Shown here piece after piece: positions 33,450 to 45,201 of a stretch of 64,000 bases of DNA. Both the position numbers and the translations under genes were made by a program. The notes beneath the pieces were generated by a model. That model searched no databases, was not told the origin of the DNA, and saw nothing but the letters and a program-made list of their open reading frames with translations. Numbering within the stretch: the stretch's first letter is position 1; every line of letters starts with the position of its first letter. This stretch comes from Berberis thunbergii (Eukaryota > Streptophyta > Magnoliopsida > Ranunculales > Berberidaceae), in assembly GCA_003290165.1 (NCBI GenBank), contig QNQO01005827.1, positions 248,001-312,000 on the forward strand. The letters are read 5' to 3'.

Positions 33450-34796
33450 TAAAAATGAAGCTTATGGGTATTTTTTTTTTCTGTTACTTAAAATTCTTGG
33501 ACGTTATTATTTCATCAAGTGTTGTAGAATTCGAGATAAATCATTATTAACTGTAACAAGAATATAAATTATTCATGCGAAACGTTATGAAGTGTTGTTT
33601 CTCATTAAATGAATCCATCTTTGCTTGTAGAAGTTGGCAGTTCTTCTGGAAGTGTATTAAAACATTATAATGTAATGTTTTGCTCCCATGCTTTTGGTGG
33701 ATATGATTGCTACTAATTATTTTTGGGTAATTTTTTAAACGACAAGCCTTGGGAAAACCATCGACTTCGTCTGCAAATCAATTGTAGTGCTGGTAGGATA
33801 TGTTCGTCTACAAATCAATTATAGTGCTAGTAGGATATTAGTCCATACGCCAAAGGCGTCCCATGCTGAAATCTTCCTAGTGCGCCCATAGTTAACCCTA
33901 GATGAAGTATGAATGAGGTTTAGATGAAATACGAGTCAGGTTTTGCTGTCCCGATGGAATATATCCACCCAGTTAAAATAGAGTATTTAACGACGGCAGT
34001 AAAATTGTCAGTCTACAACAGCCTATATAGCAGTAAATTTAATCAATGGTAGTAAACTGAAAGTCTTGTTCACGAAGGAATAGGAACCAAAGAGATAATC
34101 ATACAAACAGCCCAAGCTAATAATGTTGGAAGTTCTGGGACTGATTTGATTTGAACATTAGTTAAAATTTTATTCAACAGTATCAGTGTGAGGTTTGAGT
34201 AATTAATTGAGTAGATTTTTGGTTTTGGAATAACTAGAATCCAACCAGAACCCAAACCATGAGAGGGGATTGACATAAATTGAACTCCATTTCTTGAGGA
34301 GAAAAATCAAGGAGAGTGTAATTGAATAAAAGCATCAACTTTATTTATATCTCTTCTCTTCTGATTGGGTGGACAGCTGGACGCTGTTGAAACGGGTACA
34401 ACCAAACCAAACCAAACCAAACCAAACCAAACGTTTGAAGTATTATGTTCAAGTGAAATTGACACTCATTATCCATTAATAGGGTGTACCGTGATCTACT
34501 TGCATGTATATTAATTTTTTTTTTTTTGTATTTAAAATAAAAATAATTTTTATTTATTTTTTATATATTTGACTAAAGATTTCTAAGCAGTATAATCACA
34601 AAATTTATTTATACTTTTAATTTTATTAATTAAAAAAGTTTAAAATATATTATGGAGCAAAATATCGTAACCAAAGATTACATTCTCACTATTATAAGGG
34701 CATATTTATAGTTTATAGATAATTGATGGCTTCAAATAAATTATATTAGGAGCTTATGTATAATTAATTAATGTTTGAAAAAGTCTGATTTTGATT
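33450..34796. other. Helicase 3' flank, no gene seen
   Basis: This holds the presumed 3' UTR of the helicase (AT-rich, with AATAAA-like signals absent or weak), a 37-base tandem duplication at about 33768-33830 (GCAAATCAATTGTAGTGCT type), and a (CCAAA)n run at 34398-34432. Otherwise it is AT-rich intergenic sequence. Confidence 0.5.
34398..34432. repeat. (CCAAA)n microsatellite
   Basis: Six to seven consecutive ACCAA units. Confidence 0.9.
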
Positions 34797-34804
34797 GTAA
34801 AAAG

Positions 34805-36278
34805 TAGGGGTGGGCACATTCCGGATCGGTTCCGAATTTGAAGGAACCTAACTAAAACCGTTTAAAATTAACGGACTTGGTCCAGTCTGGATCCCCTCAT
34901 TTTGAACATTGGAACTGAACCTAATTCAAACCGTTTGGAACGGTCCGGTTCCTACGGTTCCAAATCTAAGTTGATTATGTTTTACACTGATTTGATTTCC
35001 TTCTTAAATCAATAGGGATCCAAAGCACCAACAATCCCTAACACCTGGAAGATAATTGGCTCATGTTCAACGTATACCGTTGAATAATGTAAAAATACAG
35101 AAAATGCAGACCAGGCAGTCCCTTCAATACTTCTCACCGGATTGACTAGACCAGTTCACCATTTAATAATTTCAAGAGTAAGCCAAGCAACTGTGGATAC
35201 TCATTATAGAGAGCAATCACATAACTAAAAATATTTAAAGCAGCTGTTCAACTTCAGAATGCCAAAAACCACATATTCATAACAAGAAGAAAATTACTCA
35301 GAGAACTATTATGTTTGATATACTCAAAGGTAATCTTTAGGCAGTGGAAACAAAACAAAAGGAAGCTTCAAGAACATCGAAGGTGAAATGGAGCTCAGAA
35401 GTTCTTACAATATTAATAACCCATATATTCAATCCACACCCATTCGAGATTTCAACATATCCAACACAAATCTAATCACCAACATAAACACAAAAACAAA
35501 CCAGTGGGTATGCAATAATGATCTCACACAAACAATTAGACAGGAAACAAATCTCATCAAATTTTTTTTTTCTTTTCTTCATATCTAACCATCAAACCCA
35601 ACCTTCTCAACTTCATACAAAAAAAATAAAAAAAGAAAAAAAAGAATGAGGAGGCAGAGTTCAGACGAACCTGATTGAGCAATTTGAGATCTCTACACTA
35701 TAGATCATTCTTCTTCTACAGATCAGTTCTTCAAGAAATCAGAGCAGATCGGAGAGGATGCGGGCTGTGCGGTTACAGAAAAGAGAGGGGAAGAGAAGAA
35801 GACCAGAGATGAGAGGAAATTATTACAATATAAATCTCGAATGAGGAGAGGAAATCAGTACAATATAAATCTCAAAGAAGACCAGAGAGGAGAGAAAATC
35901 ACTACAATAGAAAAGAGAGGGGAAGAGAAGAAGACCAAAGATGCAGGTGCAGAGGAGGCGGCCTGCGGGTGCTCACTTCTTTTCTTCTCTGCGGCTGTGC
36001 AAATAGTTCATTTACTTCCTCAAATAGTTCCTCAAAGAGTCTTGACTCTTAGTTACTTTACTTCCTCAAATAGTTCCATATTTAGGTTTTTACTAATGTG
36101 ATTTGAAACGGGTCAAATCCGGGTAGTTTATTTTTTAAAAATAGGAATCGGGACTGAACCGTTTTATAACGGACCCGGACCGTATCTAAAAACACATAAT
36201 TAAAATTCGAACCGTTTAGAGCAAAACGGTTCGGTTCGATTTGAACCCGCGGATCCTCGACTCGTTTGCCCACCCCTA
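34805..36278. mobile_element. Non-autonomous hAT element, 1.47 kb
   Basis: The ends TAGGGGTGGGCA and TGCCCACCCCTA are exact inverted repeats flanked by the 8-bp duplication GTAAAAAG (34797-34804 and 36279-36286). Subterminal motifs are of the GGTTCCGAA / ACCGTTT / GGACCCGGACCG type, unlike those of the 26595 and 58573 elements. It contains purine-rich direct repeats (AGAGAGGGGAAGAGAAGAAG, about 35775-35940). No transposase frame was found. Confidence 0.92.
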
Positions 36279-36286
36279 GTAAAAAG

Positions 36287-37420
36287 CATGAAATGCGAGT
36301 TAATAGATAATTGGGGATTCAAATAATTAATGTTATGGACATGTATAATTTGACTAAAACCAAAATATAAAAAAACATCCGTACGAATATACGGAACTAG
36401 AACAACGTAGAATTTTCATTTTTCAATTCAAAAGTCAGAAAACATAAACATACATAGATGACCCAATTTAGTCAGAGTTTCGTTAATATATGATTAAAGT
36501 TGATTCATGTATTTCATTTTGTGTGAATTTGTGCTGGTGACTCTATTGAGTCATATTTTGATTAAGACAGGTGACAAAACTTGGTCAGGTTTTTCCAAGG
36601 GAAATAATCAACCTTAGTCATATCAGCATGAAATATATTTTCGAATGACAGAGTTTGCACATTTAAGATATGATCATTTATAATCTTTAAATTTTTTTTT
36701 TTTGATTTATTATCGGTTATTAATCCTTCATTGGAGCGTTTACAAATTAGCGAATTCCCTATTTGGTTGATGATTAGGAGATTTTAAGTAAAAAGAAGAG
36801 TTTTCGATGTACAAGATGTAGAGGTTCCTTATCGATTAAGATCCAATTAAGCTTCTGTTCACAAGAGTTCCATCACCAATAATCAAACATTGCGGTAATG
36901 GGGGGTAAGAGTTTGGAAAATGATATGAGCGAGTATAACCAGTCAGAAAACACAACTATTTTTTAGTTAGGTTTGGTTTTTTTTACACTTTTACCCATAC
37001 TCTTTAAAACGCAACTATAAACATTATTTATAAAAGGGGTTGAAGTGTAAAAAGCTCAATACCTAACCAAAAAATGATTGCGCTCCTAACTGCCTAGATT
37101 TGTTGAAATGATATATCTAAATATTGGAGTTTAGAGTACTTAACATTAACTGTTTTTCTAGGACTTAGGCATTTCCTCAGTAAGTTGTTAAATTCTTGGG
37201 TTATTGGAGGTTTTTTTTATTATGTAGACCCTGAGTGGTTTTTTAGTTAACTTCTTCTTGAAGACACAAAATAGTTATCTACTTTGCTCGGTCAAATCAA
37301 TCTGCTAGAGTTAATGGCCTATTAGATAGTTGACCCAGTAAAGAGCCAATTGCGTGGTCGACCAACAACCAACAATTACTCAAAATTCGTCACCAGTCAA
37401 TGAAAAGTTAGAGTCAATAA
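36287..37420. other. AT-rich intergenic sequence, nothing assigned
   Basis: No open frame with family signal, no repeat ends and no RNA gene were recognised. Confidence 0.4.
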
Positions 37421-37439
37421 ATGTTAATAGTTGCCTAGT

Positions 37440-37830
37440 TTTGACCCTAGCTGTTTAGCAGCGAGGGCGGGTGCGCATAAATTACAACCGTACGATTTGA
37501 TCCAACGGTCTAAATTGATGGATTTAAAAAAAATTATTTTACAAATTTTTTTTACAAACTTTCCTTCTTTTTCTTCTCTCTCTTCTTTTCTTTTTCTTTT
37601 CGGTTCTTTTTTCCACAGTGAACAACAACTTGGCGAGCCCCCCAACTCAAACTCAAACTCCACAACCCATCAACTCCGCTCAGCTTTTCCGAGTCTGCAC
37701 TATCCTCTACCAACAACAAAACTCAGGTGAGTCAAGACTCCACTCCAACCTCCAATCCACTCATTTTCAGCTCTCTCATGAATTCTTCCTTCAAGTCTGC
37801 AACAACTTCCCTTATTCATGGAAACACAAC
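37440..37830 (+). repeat. Inverted duplicate of the RALF gene 5' region
   Basis: The sequence matches the complement of about 38810-39110 over its length: TACGATTTGATCCAACGGTC, then an A/T run, a CTTCTTTTTCTTCTCTCTCT tract, CAGTGAACAACAACTTGGCG and CTCTCTCATGAATTCTTCC. The RALF coding part itself is not repeated. A further local duplication (GAAACACAACACACACCATT twice, 37819-37870) follows. The two arms face each other around the peptide gene. Confidence 0.85.
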
Positions 37831-38384
37831 ACACACCATTAGTTGGACCTTGAAACACAACACACACCATTCAATGTATTTGCACTCCTTCCGGGGACCA
37901 CCACCATTACTTCGTCACCAATTCATCTCTTTCCAATCTCTATGTGCAGTGAGTTGATTAATTAAGTCTTACTTAACTAAAACAAAGCAATTGATCTTCT
38001 TGTCTAAAACATTATACACCACACATTTAGCTTAAAACATAAGCTTGTGAGCCTCCTCCAACGTATCTTGCAAACCAAATTAATTGCACAAACTCAAAAG
38101 AAAAACAACAATATACATTCAACAAGATTTCACAAGCACAAAAAAGTTCAACCTCAAGCTAAACTAAACAAAATACAAAAATTAAAGAACCCATTGTACG
38201 TACCATTATATATGCCTACAACAACCACATTACATTTTCACCATATCTACCTACAATTGTTGAGATCCCACTAATACACCCCCATTTCTCAAAATTACCC
38301 ATTGTCAAATCTTACAAACTGAACTCAAAATTATTGGATATGTAGGTATAGAGAAGATGTGAATTTAGAAGAAGAAACAATGAT

Positions 38385-38729
38385 CTAACGCCTGCAGCGG
38401 GTGATTCTAGAGCAACCTCTAGAGTAAGGATGAACATGACCTCTAGCTCTGTGACAATTGCGAGTGTAGTAAGATCTGCCGGAGCGAGGTGGGCAGGGGA
38501 TTCTATTGGCTGAAAGAGCCCCATACGAGATGTAGTAGTGCATTCTTCTCCAGAATAGTGACCTTCTGCTTACCTCATCGTCCAATTCAGTGTTTAGAGA
38601 CATGGGTGTGGACCATTCTAGGTCCATGTCGTCACTCATCAGGAGTAGGCTTAATTGGTCTGCTTGGGCTGAGATGGTGGTGGTGTAGATGGTGAAGAAG
38701 AAGAGGAGGAGGAGCTTTGGTGAAAGCAT
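38385..38729 (-). CDS. RALF: RALF-type signalling peptide precursor
   Basis: A single-exon 114-residue precursor. The start chosen is the ATG at 38727-38729, because it gives a proper signal peptide (MLSPKLLLLFFFTIYTTTIS, then AQA). The in-frame upstream ATG at 38867 would put 46 residues before it and disrupt targeting. An acidic propeptide (about 26-52) leads to RRSL, the RRxL site cut by the subtilase S1P. The mature part has YISY, then four cysteines in C-x12-C-x13-C-x5-C spacing and the family ending PYSRGC..ITRCRR. RALFs are secreted ligands of FERONIA-type receptor kinases that alkalinise the apoplast and control growth, pollen-tube and immune responses. All key motifs are intact. A non-native leader (see the inverted repeat) is the only oddity. 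Confidence 0.92.
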   Translation of the reverse strand: MLSPKLLLLFFFTIYTTTISAQADQLSLLLMSDDMDLEWSTPMSLNTELDDEVSRRSLFWRRMHYYISYGALSANRIPCPPRSGRSYYTRNCHRARGHVHPYSRGCSRITRCRR

Positions 38730-38814
38730 TGTGAGAGGTGGTAGAGAGGGGGAGAGATGGGTTGTGGAGATGAAATGTGGAGCAATGGGTTTGAGTGAAA
38801 TGGAAGAAGTTGTA

Positions 38815-39110
38815 GACTGGTTTCCATGAATAAGTGAAGTTGTCGCAGACTTGGAGGAAGAATTCATGAGAGAGATGGAAATGAGTGGATTGGAGGTTGG
38901 AGTGGATTGAGGGGCTCGCCAAGTTGTTGTTCACTGTGAAAAAGAAGAGCTAAAAAAGAAAAAGAAGAAGAAGAGAGAGAAGAAAAAGAAGGAAAGTTTG
39001 AAAAAAATTGTAAAATATTTTTTTTAAGTCCATCGATTTAGACCGTTGGATCAAATCGTACGATTGTAATTTGTGTGCAAGAGCCCGTGCTGCGCTTTGT
39101 ACGCAGGAGC
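38815..39110 (-). repeat. RALF-side arm of the inverted repeat (5' leader and promoter)
   Basis: This is the complement partner of 37440-37830. It contains the CT-rich leader and the region just upstream of the RALF start, so the RALF promoter is itself part of a repeated unit. No transposon ends or target duplications were found at the outer borders (about 37425 and 39115). Confidence 0.8.
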
Positions 39111-39389
39111 CCCCCCTGGGTCCATCCCCAATAGCACATAACAAAAATAGGGTCAAAGCAGTCCTACGGCCTATTTCTCTCCCAACAAACTTTTTCTTCT
39201 CCAACAAACACAACTCTCCTCCAACATAGCCACCACCTGACACAATCCCCATTCCATCGCAAGTTCTTCTTTGTTTCTAGCCGAAAATCTTTTATTCTCT
39301 TTGTTAGAATCATATCTACCTCCTTATCCATTTACCAATTAAACTTCATTTGAAGAGCTTTTTATTTGAGCACACCAATTATTTGATAA

Positions 39390-40690
39390 AATGTCTAATT
39401 ATGATGAAATGCCAAAATGCTTACATAAGAAGATTATGAAGCTTTTGTATTGAGGTTTCGAACATTAGATTCAGTCTAATGATGATATTTTTAATTCTTA
39501 GAAAAAGATGAAGAGTTTTATCCGGAACAATTGCAATTGATGTAAACAACTAATTTCTCAACAAAAGCCATTGAATCGCTTAATGTTCAATCGCGGACAA
39601 AAGTTTGGTGACCACGTGCATTAGCAGCTCAAGTATTGTACAATGATTATTTCAGTGATAATCTTGTCTTCAATGGTGACAATTTGATAAGGCAATTTCA
39701 AATGCAATTGTTGTTGTTTTATTGCATTCAAGATACACTTTTTAAGAATAATGTTTATTTCTCTCAGACGGTTCAGTACACTGGTAAAATGGGTTTAACT
39801 CTTCTTCAAAAGATTATTTGTGCGCGCATTGTGCATGCTCGCTAATGGAACACCAGTTGATGGCCTTGACGAATATTTGAAAGTTGTTAAAACCACTGCC
39901 TATGATTGTCTAACGAATTTATAAAACAATGATTGCAAGTCTTTGGAGAGAAGTATCTAAGGGAATCAACTATTGAAGATATGGCTAGATTGCATGCTGA
40001 AAATGAAGAACGGTGGTTCCTGGAATGTTAGGAAACATCGATTGCATGCATTGGGAATGAAATAATTTCCCAATTGCTTGGAAATGTGTATACCCGAATT
40101 ACAAATCTCATTCAACTGTGGTATTCGAGGTCATTGTAGCTCGTGATCTATGGATATAACATGCTTTTTTTGGCATGTTGGGTTCATACAATGGAGATGA
40201 TTATAATATGTGTTTTATTCTTGGTGATGGAATCTATCCAAAGTTTGCTACTAGCCAATGGGGGTACCAGCTCAGCAATAGACTTCAGGGTTCGAACCCT
40301 ATCATCTGCATTTGGGTGGGAGGGATAGCCGAAAAAAGTTGAGCTACTATAGTGCAAACAATTTTAAGTCCTCTCAACGAGAAAGGTAAATTGTTTACTA
40401 AGGTTCAAGAAAGTGTTAGGACAGATGTTGAAAGGGCATTTGGGGTTTTTGCAAGCGCTGTGAGAACATGATTGTTGAAGATGAACGTGGTTGGGTGCCT
40501 AATCATGATCGATATATGTCGAGTGATATCCCACTGGCCGAGCGTAGCCATGATTATGAACCTGGTGGGCGTTATGCTAAGTACATCACACGTTACCATG
40601 TTTATTGAGATGCAACAGTTCACCATCAACGACGATGTGATTTAGTGAACACAACTAGGATCGCTTTGGCTCATCATGATGTTTTGACAT
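39390..40690 (+). pseudogene. PIF/Harbinger transposase remnant
   Basis: A broken plus-strand frame keeps the order of plant PIF-type DDE transposases: YNDYFSDNLVFNGDN, then GLTLLQKI, EKYLRESTIEDMARLHAENE, a LGNIDCMHWEWNNCPIAWKC block containing the first catalytic D, VVFEVIVARDLWI, HAFFGMLGSYNGD (second D), then TDVERAFGVFA and IVEDERGWVP. Several stops and frameshifts interrupt it. An unrelated insertion at about 40240-40340 replaces sequence between the second D and the VERAFG motif. It faces the ORF1 remnant at 42096-43712, which is the usual two-gene content of these elements. Terminal inverted repeats were not identified. Confidence 0.75.
40240..40340 (+). mobile_element. Possible tRNA-derived SINE insertion
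   Basis: Inside the transposase remnant, GGGTACCAGCTCAGC is followed 22 bases later by GGTTCGAACCC, resembling the A and B boxes of a tRNA-type RNA polymerase III promoter. The coding homology stops before and resumes after it. No poly(A) or clear target duplication is seen, so this is tentative. Confidence 0.35.
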
Positions 40691-41055
40691 TTATGTATTT
40701 CAAGTCCTTTCTATTTAAGTTATTTTCTATTATCTACTTAAGTTATTAGAATTTAGTTTTCTCTAATTAAGTAATTTAATTTTTTTATTGGAAAAATGAC
40801 TTATAATGCCTATTTTTTTATAATTATAGATTACATTATACTCTAACAACTGAAATTTGAAAATGCCCATTTCTCATAATTAAAAACTCTTAAAAGCTAC
40901 AAACAACCCATATTTTAAAAATAATTAAAAAGACATTCTTACCCTTTAGTAATCAATTTTCAAAATTTATTCACCTTCTTAAAACCAATCATAAGTTTAC
41001 TTCCAAATTTATTATTATCATTATTATTTTACTTCTAGATTATTCAGCAAGAATC

Positions 41056-41190
41056 GATTAGTTTTTTTTTTTTTTGGTTAAAAACATATAGCATATATTA
41101 CTAATAAAAATTACATAATTGTTGGCCTGCTAGAGCCATAAGATTATGAGCCTCAAAATTGAGATTTCTACAAATAAAATTACAAAACCA
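41056..41190 (-). mobile_element. LINE 3' end with poly(A)
   Basis: A T run at 41058-41075 marks the tail. The minus strand before it reads NLNFEAHNLMALAGQQLCNF, weakly like the EANxxAHxLAxLA end of the RNase H domain in plant LINEs. It is strongly truncated at the 5' side. Confidence 0.45.
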
Positions 41191-42095
41191 AAGGTTGCAA
41201 AGAGAAAACAGTCATTGTATACTGCTAATGAGATATCACTACACTCAGTCAATGGTTGCTCTAGGTTGCCTCTAGTCATCCTACAAAATAGAGAGAATTG
41301 TCCCTGAGTTGTGTTTTAGGAACATGAAACAACTTTGAAAAAATATCAAATTGCATATTTTGCTTGTTTCAATGTAACTAGAATTTCAATATATAAATGG
41401 CAACACCATGTCAATGTGTCTAGGAATATGAGTATATTTGTCTTTTTACATAACTTTTAGTTTTTAGCCTTTAATAGTCTTGAATTACAAAAAGTAAGCC
41501 TTTTGAGGCATTTTCAATTATTAGGGTCTTATGTGAGGTACAACTATAAAAATTAAGCCTTGTAAGTCATTTTTCCTTTTTATTTGCTTGAACTAAGGAT
41601 TGTGATTTCGTTTTTTGAGTTAATTTTGGTCTCTTGATTTTAAGAAATATTTCTGTGTGTAAAGAAAAAACGTAAAAATTTCAAGAATACATGAAAAAAT
41701 ATATAATAAATTTCGAGGGTATATGAAATATGTGAATAAATAAGATGTATTTAAATAAATCTATTAAACACATTAAATGAAGCCCAAATACCAAGAACTT
41801 GAACACACATGAAATGAATATAGAATCGAAAAAATGTAATTTTTGGTAGGTGGCTTTTGCATTTTTGTGAAAAAACGTAATTTATTATTTTTTTTCGCCC
41901 TTTTTCTTTTCGTAATTTTGAAAAAACAAAAAATTTGCCAAAATCTCATTCCTTGGCTACAACTAACTTTTAGAGCTAAAATACACATGTTTGAAGATTA
42001 ATATTAAAAGGTAAAACTTTATCCAGATTTAAAATAATAAAATGCAAAGTGGCTATATTTTCCACTTCAAGTTACATTTGCTCTTTTCATACCCT

Positions 42096-43712
42096 TTAGT
42101 TAGATGATTTCTTCATAATCTTCATCCTTTTCAACCAGGCACACTCTTCATCATCTTCACAATCCTTGTACTTCTTAGTCATTATTTGATGTTCAACATT
42201 CATCCTTGCGATTTCAACATTTTCTTTTTTCAATTGAATATATTTCGCCAAATCTTTTCCTTCCTTCAACATTATATCAAGTTTGCGTTGTTCAACCTCA
42301 TATATTTTGTTCTTATGATCTTCAACATACTCAGTACATTGTGTCATTGCTATGTTTAGCTGGTCTATAAGCACCTGTTGACATTTGGCTATGTTTAGCT
42401 GGTCTATAAGCACCTGTTGACATTTGGCTATGTTATCTTGTTGTTTTGATGCTTTTTCCACCCTTTTGAGACTTGGCTGACGAAAGGTGCTTCTTTTCCC
42501 TTACCCTTGCCTTTTTCTCTTGCGGCTTGTCTAGCGATTTTTCTTTCCAGGGGCGAATTTCATCACTACGAGGCAATATGTTTTCACTTGGGCAATCATT
42601 ATCACCAACAAACACTTCTTTAGATTCATCCTCCAAGCATATGAAATCATCAGAGATCTCAGCCTCAGAAATGGACCTCTTACCTCCACTTACTCAAGAA
42701 GGAATATTAGGTTTAGAGCATGCTGAGGCCCAACCTGAAGAATCGGTAGAGGCAACTTCAACTCCCAGAAGTCTGCTTTTGTTGCTCTTTCCAAACTTCT
42801 TTCTTAAACTATAACTGTGAAATTGAACCTTACTGGCTTCATTAATTTTTGGTAAATGTGACCTCGCTGTATGCATAACTACTTGAAATTTTTTTTTTTG
42901 CTAGAAGTCACTGTGCAAATACATTACTTTAGCATTTCATTGTAAAAAGCTAATACAAAATGTATAATGTAAAAACTATGAAAAGTTCAGTATTTACTCG
43001 TTCCCTTTCGGTACTGTTTAGTTGTGCCACTCTTTTGACACACATGGCCACTTTGCCATAATCTTCTTCAACCGTTGGATTCTATTTTCTAATAATGCAA
43101 AATCCCTTCTTCCAAACTCACGAGGAACTATATCATTGTAGATATCACTTACACAATGTTAAAAAGACTTTTGCTTTATGTCGATTTCGGATACGACATC
43201 TTTAGACGCTCTTAAGAAGGCATCAAATAGCGTATTAGCTTCAACAATGGTATAAGTAACACCTTTTACAACATTAAAACCTTTATCTTTTTAATTTTAA
43301 TCTGCGGTGGTGTGTTTGAGAATATGACATATTTAGATATCGACCTTCCATGAGTACCTTTACTTCGTCTTATTGGCTTGAAAGAGGTTGAGATTGAGGT
43401 CTCTAAATTGAGGATTTTCCGTTGAAAATGGGATTGAAAATATTGGTTTTGAAATATTTGTGATTGAAAATGAGGAGCTTGGAATGGTTGTGATTGAGAT
43501 GACAGTTGAGATAATAAATTTTGAGAAAGATATTGTGATTAAATATGTGGGGTTTGAGGATTTTCAAAAAATTGAGACTCACTTTGTGAAAAAGAATTTG
43601 TGGATCAAACCTTTGCTTGTGCTTGACTAAAATAAGGTGGATTAGAACCAAAACCATCAAGCTCATCATTATCTCCCAAGTTTAAACTGGGGAGATTTCT
43701 ATGACAATCCAT
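42096..43712 (-). pseudogene. PIF/Harbinger ORF1 (Myb/SANT-like) remnant
   Basis: From an ATG at 43710-43712 the minus strand encodes a Gln/Ser-rich N-terminus, then after frame breaks a KGTHGRS.. segment and a VPREFGRRDFA..LENRIQ block. Next comes DEIRPWKEKSLDKPQEKKAR, like the RPxGxKxAK basic block, and a C-terminal coiled coil (EQRKLDIMLKEGKDLAKYIQ) ending at 42096. This is the order of the Myb-like/NAM-associated ORF1 proteins that accompany PIF/Harbinger transposases and carry them to the nucleus and the transposon ends. A 39-base in-frame tandem duplication (NIAKCQQVLIDQL twice) lies at 42345-42425. Stops and shifts make it non-functional. Confidence 0.6.
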
Positions 43713-43886
43713 AGAAAAATTTTGAAAAATCTAGAGATTGAAATAAAAAATTTTGACAGTGTAAATACAAGAAATAAAACTAAACAAGAATGAAAGTTGA
43801 GATTGAATATGGAAGTTGGAGAATATGGAAAAAACTGAGATAAAAATGTGGATTATTGTTGTGATGAAATTGAGTTTGAAAGAGGG

Positions 43887-43895
43887 ATTTATATA
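43887..43895 (-). promoter_or_regulatory. TATA box of the ORF1 remnant
   Basis: TATATAAAT on the minus strand lies about 175 bases upstream of the ORF1 start and fits a plant TATA box. Confidence 0.5.
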
Positions 43896-44279
43896 GGGCA
43901 ACATATGAACATTACAAAATGATCGTTCTGGTGAAAAAATAGTCGTTTTAACTCTCATCAGAGCATTGAAAACATGCAGTCAAGATTTGTCCGACCAAAT
44001 ATAACTGTTGTGATCAATGGATAAACATGTTGACATGTAGCAAAAAAAAGAAGAGTTGTGCAACCTATGATATGATGTGCGGCCTATCAGAGGCCACACA
44101 ACCCAAACTCAAGGCTTCCGTGCAAGCAGTCTGCAAGCCTCTCTGCATGCAGGCATGCATGAGCCTTTCCTGGATAAGAGACTGCGCAGGCAATGCCATT
44201 GAGGTTATTTTGGGCATGAATAGGGATGGAGGGTTGCTTGGGTGTCAATAGAGAGGGTTGCCTCCCTTCCATAAATGAC

Positions 44280-45201
44280 TATTGACGCTCTAAGGCATTA
44301 TTGTGCACAACTCGAGGCACATATAAGATGGGTCTACACTAAGTTATCGTCATTGCTCTTATAAAATGTTGGAGATGACTTAACAAATACCAGTCAATTC
44401 TAACTTGACAGTTTCAACGGTTACTTATTGAATGTCAATTGAGCTTGAAGAACCCCAAATTCTAAAACGTATTTTTTCTGATATTAGAGAGAAGTAATTA
44501 TTATGTCAACATATTTAAGCGTAGTCCCTAATGAAACATCCTTCAATTAATAATATTCAAATAAATATTAGATTGGACGGTATTGAATTATAATAAATCA
44601 CATGAAGACCTTAAATAAATAAGAGAGAATTTTTTTTTTAATTCAATAATAAATTTTAAATCTTCAGTTACGAAACCTGAATTTTTTTTCAAAAACTTAA
44701 TCGCTAGTAAAAGTACTACACTATCCATATTTTCACAGAACATTATTTGCAATTTACTTTACATTTAAAATGATACTAAAACCAAGTTGACTGAACAAAA
44801 TTCAATATGTTTTTAAGCAATAGTAGTAGGTCAAAGTATTCACTTAAGTAATACCAACTTAAATTCGCTATTAAAAAGTGTTTATTTGATGTATGACCAA
44901 AATTCGTTGAGTGTTTGCAATATGTCTCTCAATGAATGAAGATATTCCTCAAATCGGGCATTTTTTAAAACAACAATGAATCATTGCTATATTATACCCT
45001 TTGACTATACTTTACTGTGCCATTATTATATCATTTTATTTTAGTTGACTCTACTATGAAACAGTCATAATTTATGAGATTAATACATATATATTTAGGT
45101 TATAAATCAAGTACAAAGACCCCATGTCTCTCTCTCACGGATTTTGATGTAAACTAGAAAGAATTTGTAAATCTTTTTCCATTGGCTGTTTCAATTCTCT
45201 C
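44280..45201. other. AT-rich upstream region of the MYB gene
   Basis: No further gene was recognised. This should include the promoter of the MYB gene. No single TATA element can be chosen with confidence among several AT-rich stretches. Confidence 0.4.

Noticed and set aside
38730..38867. Upstream in-frame ATG for RALF
   Set aside because: It would place 46 residues ahead of a perfect signal peptide, within the duplicated leader; the downstream ATG is the better start.
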